Source: Candidatus Falkowiibacteriota bacterium
GTDB lineage: Bacteria; Patescibacteriota; Patescibacteriia; CAIXNZ01
Assembly (NCBI GenBank): GCA_903920975.1
Contig: CAIXNZ010000127.1
Location: 1 to 18,087, forward strand
Direction of reading: 5' to 3'
Length of the DNA stretch: 18,087 bases
Shown here: piece by piece, positions 15,426-18,087 of the stretch
Position numbering within the stretch: the first letter of the stretch is position 1
How the letters are laid out: each line of letters starts with the position of its first letter
Made by a program: the position numbers and the translations under genes
The notes under the pieces: generated by a model
Told to the model about the DNA's origin: nothing
The model's database searches: none
Seen by the model: only the letters and a program-made list of their open reading frames with translations

Positions 15426-17348
15426 ATGGGTAGCTTTATAACACGATCATATAAAAATGCCAAAGAGATTGATACGGATTTTTTTTATGGCAATGGCTCA
15501 ATCGATAATAATACTCCCAAAACCGGAGAGGTGGGTTTTTTGGGAAAATATTTATCAGACAAGAAGTTAAATATAGTATTATTGCTTATTTTTTTGGGAT
15601 TATTTTCTTTACTGGCCAGATCGGTTCATTTGCAGATTATAAAAGGAGCTTATTATAGCTCTTTGGCAGAAAGTAACAGAAGCAGGGAAAAAGCGATTAT
15701 TGCTTCGCGCGGTTTGATTTATGACAGTCAGAATAAGCCGTTAATTAAAAATAATCCGATTTTTGACGCTCTTATTTTACCCAAAGATTTATCTTTAATG
15801 GCGGCCAAGCGACAGGCTCAGATAAACTTTATTGCCCAAACACTTAATATTAAGCCAGAGGATATTACTGCGATTTTAAATAAATATCCCAGGAATTTTA
15901 AATACAGTATACCAATTAAAGAAAATATTGATTATCAGGAAGCGCTTATATTAAAGATTAAAGCTAGTAGTACAACTGGTCTATATATTGAAGCGCACAA
16001 TCAAAGACAGTATTTATTTTCATCTGAATTTTCGCATTTGATTGGTTACGAAGGCAAGCTGAATGAACAGGAATTTAATGATAAAAAAAACGAAGATTAT
16101 CTGTTTAGCGATTATATCGGCAAAACAGGGCTGGAATTAAGTTATGAAAATGAATTAAGAGGCATATATGGCAAAGATGTTGTTGAAGTAGACGCCACAG
16201 GTTCAGAAAAAAGTGTCATTTACCACAAAGATGCAGCTAACGGCAAAAATTTGGTTTTGACTATTGATGAACGGGTCCAAAAAAAAGCCAGAGATATCAT
16301 GAGCCAGTATTTAAAAGTTTTTAATAAAAAACGAGGGAGTTTGGTAGCTCTAAATCCTCAGACCGGTGAAATTTTGGCCATGGTCAGCTTGCCTGATTAT
16401 GATCCTAATCTTTTTGCCAATGGCATTTCCACGGAAGATTATAAAAAATTGTCTGAAGACGTCAATCAGCCCATGTTTGATCGTGCCATAAGAGGTGAAT
16501 ATCCCTCAGGTTCAACCATTAAGCCTGTTATAGCGGCAGCTGCATTGCAGGAAGGCATCATTACTGACAAGACAACCGTTTTAAGTACAGGCGGTATTTG
16601 GGTAGATAAAATTTGGTTTTTCCCAGATTGGTCAGCCAGCGGTCATGGCCTAACTAATGTTTATAAAGCCATTGCCTGGTCAGTGAATACATTTTTTTAT
16701 ATGGTCGGTGGCGGCTATGAAGATTTTGCGGGCTTAGGCATAGATAATCTGGAAAAATATTTCAAAATTTTTGGGTTGGGAGAAATAACTGGTATTGATT
16801 TAAACGGCGAAGCAAAAGGCTTAGTACCAGATCCTGTCTGGAAGAAACAAGCTAAAAATGAAGATTGGTATATTGGCGATACCTACCATGTTTCCATAGG
16901 ACAGGGCGACCTTTTGACAACACCTTTGCAAATTGCTAATTATACAACGGCTTTTGTTAACGGTGGTAAATTATATAAGCCCCATTTAGTTAAAGAGATT
17001 TTATCCAATGATGGTAACAAAGAGGATATTAAACCGACAATTTTGCGAGAAAATTTTATTGACCAGCATAATTTGGACATAGTCAAAAAAGCCATGAGAC
17101 AGACAGTCACTGACGGCAGCGCTGCCAAATTAAACAGCCTAAATGTTGCCGCGGCAGGCAAAACAGGTACGGCCCAGTGGAATACTGAAAAACAGCCTCA
17201 GGCTTGGTTTACTGGTTTTGCGCCTTATGATAATCCGGAAATAGTCATAACGGTTTTAGTTGAGGAGGGCGGAGAGGGAAGCAGTGTTTGCGTACCCATA
17301 ACCTATGATTTTTTGAATTGGTATTTTAATACCTATAAGAAGCTTTGA
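15426..17348 (+). CDS. mrdA: Penicillin-binding protein 2 (elongation-specific transpeptidase)
   Basis: 640-aa class B PBP that crosslinks peptidoglycan during cell elongation. A 40-residue cytoplasmic tail precedes one membrane helix (about 46-66, LNIVLLLIFLGLFSLLARSV) followed by the dimerisation/pedestal domain (IIASRGLIYDSQNKPL, then FSHLIGYEGKL and YIGKTGLELSYENELRG). The transpeptidase triad is intact: Ser363-T-I-Lys366 (SGSTIKP), Ser419-V-Asn421 (AWSVNTFF) and Lys579-Thr-Gly581 (AGKTGTAQW). It closes the mreBCD cluster. The partner glycosyltransferase RodA is not encoded beside it in this window. The last codons and the stop (AAG CTT TGA) lie inside a heptanucleotide repeat array, so the C-terminal residues may have been set by repeat insertion. 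Confidence 0.96.
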   Translation: MGSFITRSYKNAKEIDTDFFYGNGSIDNNTPKTGEVGFLGKYLSDKKLNIVLLLIFLGLFSLLARSVHLQIIKGAYYSSLAESNRSREKAIIASRGLIYDSQNKPLIKNNPIFDALILPKDLSLMAAKRQAQINFIAQTLNIKPEDITAILNKYPRNFKYSIPIKENIDYQEALILKIKASSTTGLYIEAHNQRQYLFSSEFSHLIGYEGKLNEQEFNDKKNEDYLFSDYIGKTGLELSYENELRGIYGKDVVEVDATGSEKSVIYHKDAANGKNLVLTIDERVQKKARDIMSQYLKVFNKKRGSLVALNPQTGEILAMVSLPDYDPNLFANGISTEDYKKLSEDVNQPMFDRAIRGEYPSGSTIKPVIAAAALQEGIITDKTTVLSTGGIWVDKIWFFPDWSASGHGLTNVYKAIAWSVNTFFYMVGGGYEDFAGLGIDNLEKYFKIFGLGEITGIDLNGEAKGLVPDPVWKKQAKNEDWYIGDTYHVSIGQGDLLTTPLQIANYTTAFVNGGKLYKPHLVKEILSNDGNKEDIKPTILRENFIDQHNLDIVKKAMRQTVTDGSAAKLNSLNVAAAGKTGTAQWNTEKQPQAWFTGFAPYDNPEIVITVLVEEGGEGSSVCVPITYDFLNWYFNTYKKL

Positions 17349-17385
17349 GCCTTGAGCTCTGAGCTTTAAGCTCCAAGCTCCAAGC
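17341..17385 (+). repeat. Heptanucleotide tandem repeat (AGCTYYR) across the mrdA stop
   Basis: Six full units in exact 7-base register at 17341, 17348, 17355, 17362, 17369 and 17376, plus a partial AGC at 17383. The units are agctttg, agccttg, agctctg, agcttta, agctcca and agctcca. The mrdA stop TGA (17346-17348) lies inside. The palindromic AGCT cores let the array fold (GAGCTT 17361-17366 against AAGCTC 17368-17373, extendable with bulges). No T-run follows, so it is not a standard terminator. Confidence 0.85.
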
Positions 17386-17405
17386 CGTTTCATGTGGATA
17401 ATTAA

Positions 17406-17434
17406 TTGACTAAATGCCTTGGTTTTGATATTTT
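17406..17434 (+). promoter_or_regulatory. Extended -10 promoter for greA
   Basis: TTGACT (17406-17411), a 17-base spacer and TATTTT (17429-17434), with TG at 17426-17427. Transcription would start near 17441, giving an AT-rich leader of about 20 bases with no Shine-Dalgarno before the greA ATG. It has the same layout as the promoter at 11331. The -10 box is weak, and TATATA at 17434 is a possible alternative at poorer spacing. Confidence 0.55.
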
Positions 17435-17461
17435 ATATAGATAAAAATTAATACTAATACA

Positions 17462-17926
17462 ATGAGTGACGAAAAATATTTTACCCCAGAGGGCTTGGCA
17501 AAGATAAAAAAAGAGCTGGAATTTTATAAAAAAGTTCGTCGTAAAGAAATAACCGAAAGAATTGAAGAAGCATTAAAACTTGGAGATTTGTCTGAAAATG
17601 CTGAATATCAAGAGGCTAAAGATGAGCAGGGTTTGAATGAAGCTAAAATCAGAGAATTAGAAGAGGTCTTAACAAATGCCGTGCTTATTTCCGGGGAAAA
17701 GGGCAAAAAAAAGTGTATTGAAGTTGGCTGTACTCTAAGAGTCAAATATGATGGTCAGGAAAGAGATTTCACAATAGTTGGTCCCAGTGAAGCCAATCCG
17801 GCTAAGGGCTTTATTTCCAATGAATCTCCGGCCGGGGAAGCTTTTTTGGGTAAAAAAATAGGGGATAAAGTCAATATTGAGGTACCCGCTGGCATAATTG
17901 AATATAAAATACTGGATATCAAATAG
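17462..17926 (+). CDS. greA: Transcription elongation factor GreA
   Basis: 154-aa GreA, full family length. The N-terminal antiparallel coiled coil (about 8-75) carries the conserved tip GDLSENAEYQEAK with Asp42 and Glu45, the acidic pair that enters the RNA polymerase secondary channel and promotes cleavage of backtracked RNA. The C-terminal FKBP-like domain (about 80-154) contains DFTIVGPSEANPAKGFISNE, SPAGEAFLGKKIGDKVNIEVP and a final YKILDIK. It is probably a single-gene transcript, with its own promoter upstream and a strong hairpin terminator 13 bases downstream. The start is fixed by the family's N-terminal length. Confidence 0.97.
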   Translation: MSDEKYFTPEGLAKIKKELEFYKKVRRKEITERIEEALKLGDLSENAEYQEAKDEQGLNEAKIRELEEVLTNAVLISGEKGKKKCIEVGCTLRVKYDGQERDFTIVGPSEANPAKGFISNESPAGEAFLGKKIGDKVNIEVPAGIIEYKILDIK

Positions 17927-17939
17927 AAAAATTTTAATA

Positions 17940-18037
17940 AAAAAAGACAAACCGTCCTCAAGTCATTCAGAGCGAAGCGTGGAATCCTTAAAGTTATGGA
18001 TTCTTCGTTCTACTCTGAATGACGGTTTGTCTTTTTT
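17940..18037 (+). terminator. Long foldback terminator after greA, built from a repeat-like palindrome
   Basis: The outer stem is A6-GACAAACCGTC (17940-17956) paired perfectly with GACGGTTTGTC-T6 (18021-18037). An 8-base bulge (17957-17964) follows on the left, then ATTCAGAG (17965-17972) pairs with CTCTGAAT (18013-18020), then an imperfect inner stem ends in GGAATCC (17981-17987) against GGATTC (17998-18003). The A-run and T-run on opposite sides would allow termination on both strands. The inner part, CATTCAGAGCGAAGCGTGGAATCC with its partner, resembles a dispersed intergenic palindrome I have seen in many bacterial genomes. Confidence 0.8.
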
Positions 18038-18062
18038 GTTTGGGCGAAAACGCTTACTCTTG

Positions 18063-18087
18063 TCACCCTGAGGCTCTCGAAGGGTGA
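18063..18087 (+). repeat. Intergenic palindrome TCACCCT...AGGGTGA, cut by the window edge
   Basis: TCACCCT (18063-18069) pairs perfectly with AGGGTGA (18081-18087) around an 11-base loop, gaggctctcga. The stem may continue beyond the window, as TGT precedes the left arm. It resembles the common 'CACCCTGAG..TCGAAGGGTG' type of dispersed intergenic repeat. No coding sequence overlaps it. Confidence 0.65.

Noticed and set aside
17341..17385. CRISPR-like array
   Set aside because: Units are 7 bases with no spacers; it is a simple tandem repeat.
7..17926. Recoded TGA (Gly) as in some CPR lineages
   Set aside because: TGA serves as a normal stop in mrdA and in the small membrane protein, and no conserved gene here needs an in-frame TGA.

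Overview
The window is AT-rich, tightly packed and transcribed entirely from the + strand. It reads in the standard bacterial code: TGA is a real stop and Trp is TGG. The combination points to a small-genome Candidate Phyla Radiation (Patescibacteria) bacterium, most likely of the Parcubacteria type. The supporting evidence is a DciA-like protein, a short prolyl-tRNA synthetase without the editing domain, an mreBCD-mrdA cell-shape cluster, very large surface proteins, almost no Shine-Dalgarno sequences, and intergenic 'GCGAAGCG' and 'CACCCTGAG...GGGTGA' hairpins. The lineage is inferred from gene content and style, not from a database match.

Region 1 (7-10994) is a five-gene block of exported proteins. 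The first four have cleavable-looking signal peptides and different N-terminal parts. Two are small paralogous beta-rich proteins, one is a 12-unit kelch-like propeller, and one is another propeller-like protein. All four end in the same domain of about 160-175 residues. It has four conserved cysteines and a near-invariant last strand, TPAG(S/T)Y(A/S)QLVT, ending in Phe. In three of the four the domain carries a 12-residue DxNxDxxxxxxD calcium-loop-like insert just before the third cysteine. The fifth protein (1122 aa) lacks this domain. It has an N-terminal signal anchor, a fibre-like stalk and three concanavalin/LamG-like domains.

Region 2 (10996-13018) holds a DciA/DUF721-like gene one base after the last surface gene, then a four-helix membrane protein with its own promoter, which overlaps proS by four bases (ATGA).

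Region 3 (13031-17348) is the cell-elongation cluster mreB-mreC-mreD-mrdA, with gaps of 2-3 bases. MreB filaments, the MreC/MreD membrane proteins and the PBP2 transpeptidase together direct lateral peptidoglycan synthesis. The partner glycosyltransferase gene rodA is not next to them here.

Region 4 (17341-18087) contains a heptanucleotide repeat array that includes the mrdA stop codon, a promoter, greA (transcript-cleavage factor), a long terminator hairpin, and the start of another intergenic palindrome at the window edge.

The most interesting material is the shared C-terminal domain with its optional calcium loop, which looks like a common assembly or attachment module for a set of interchangeable surface heads.
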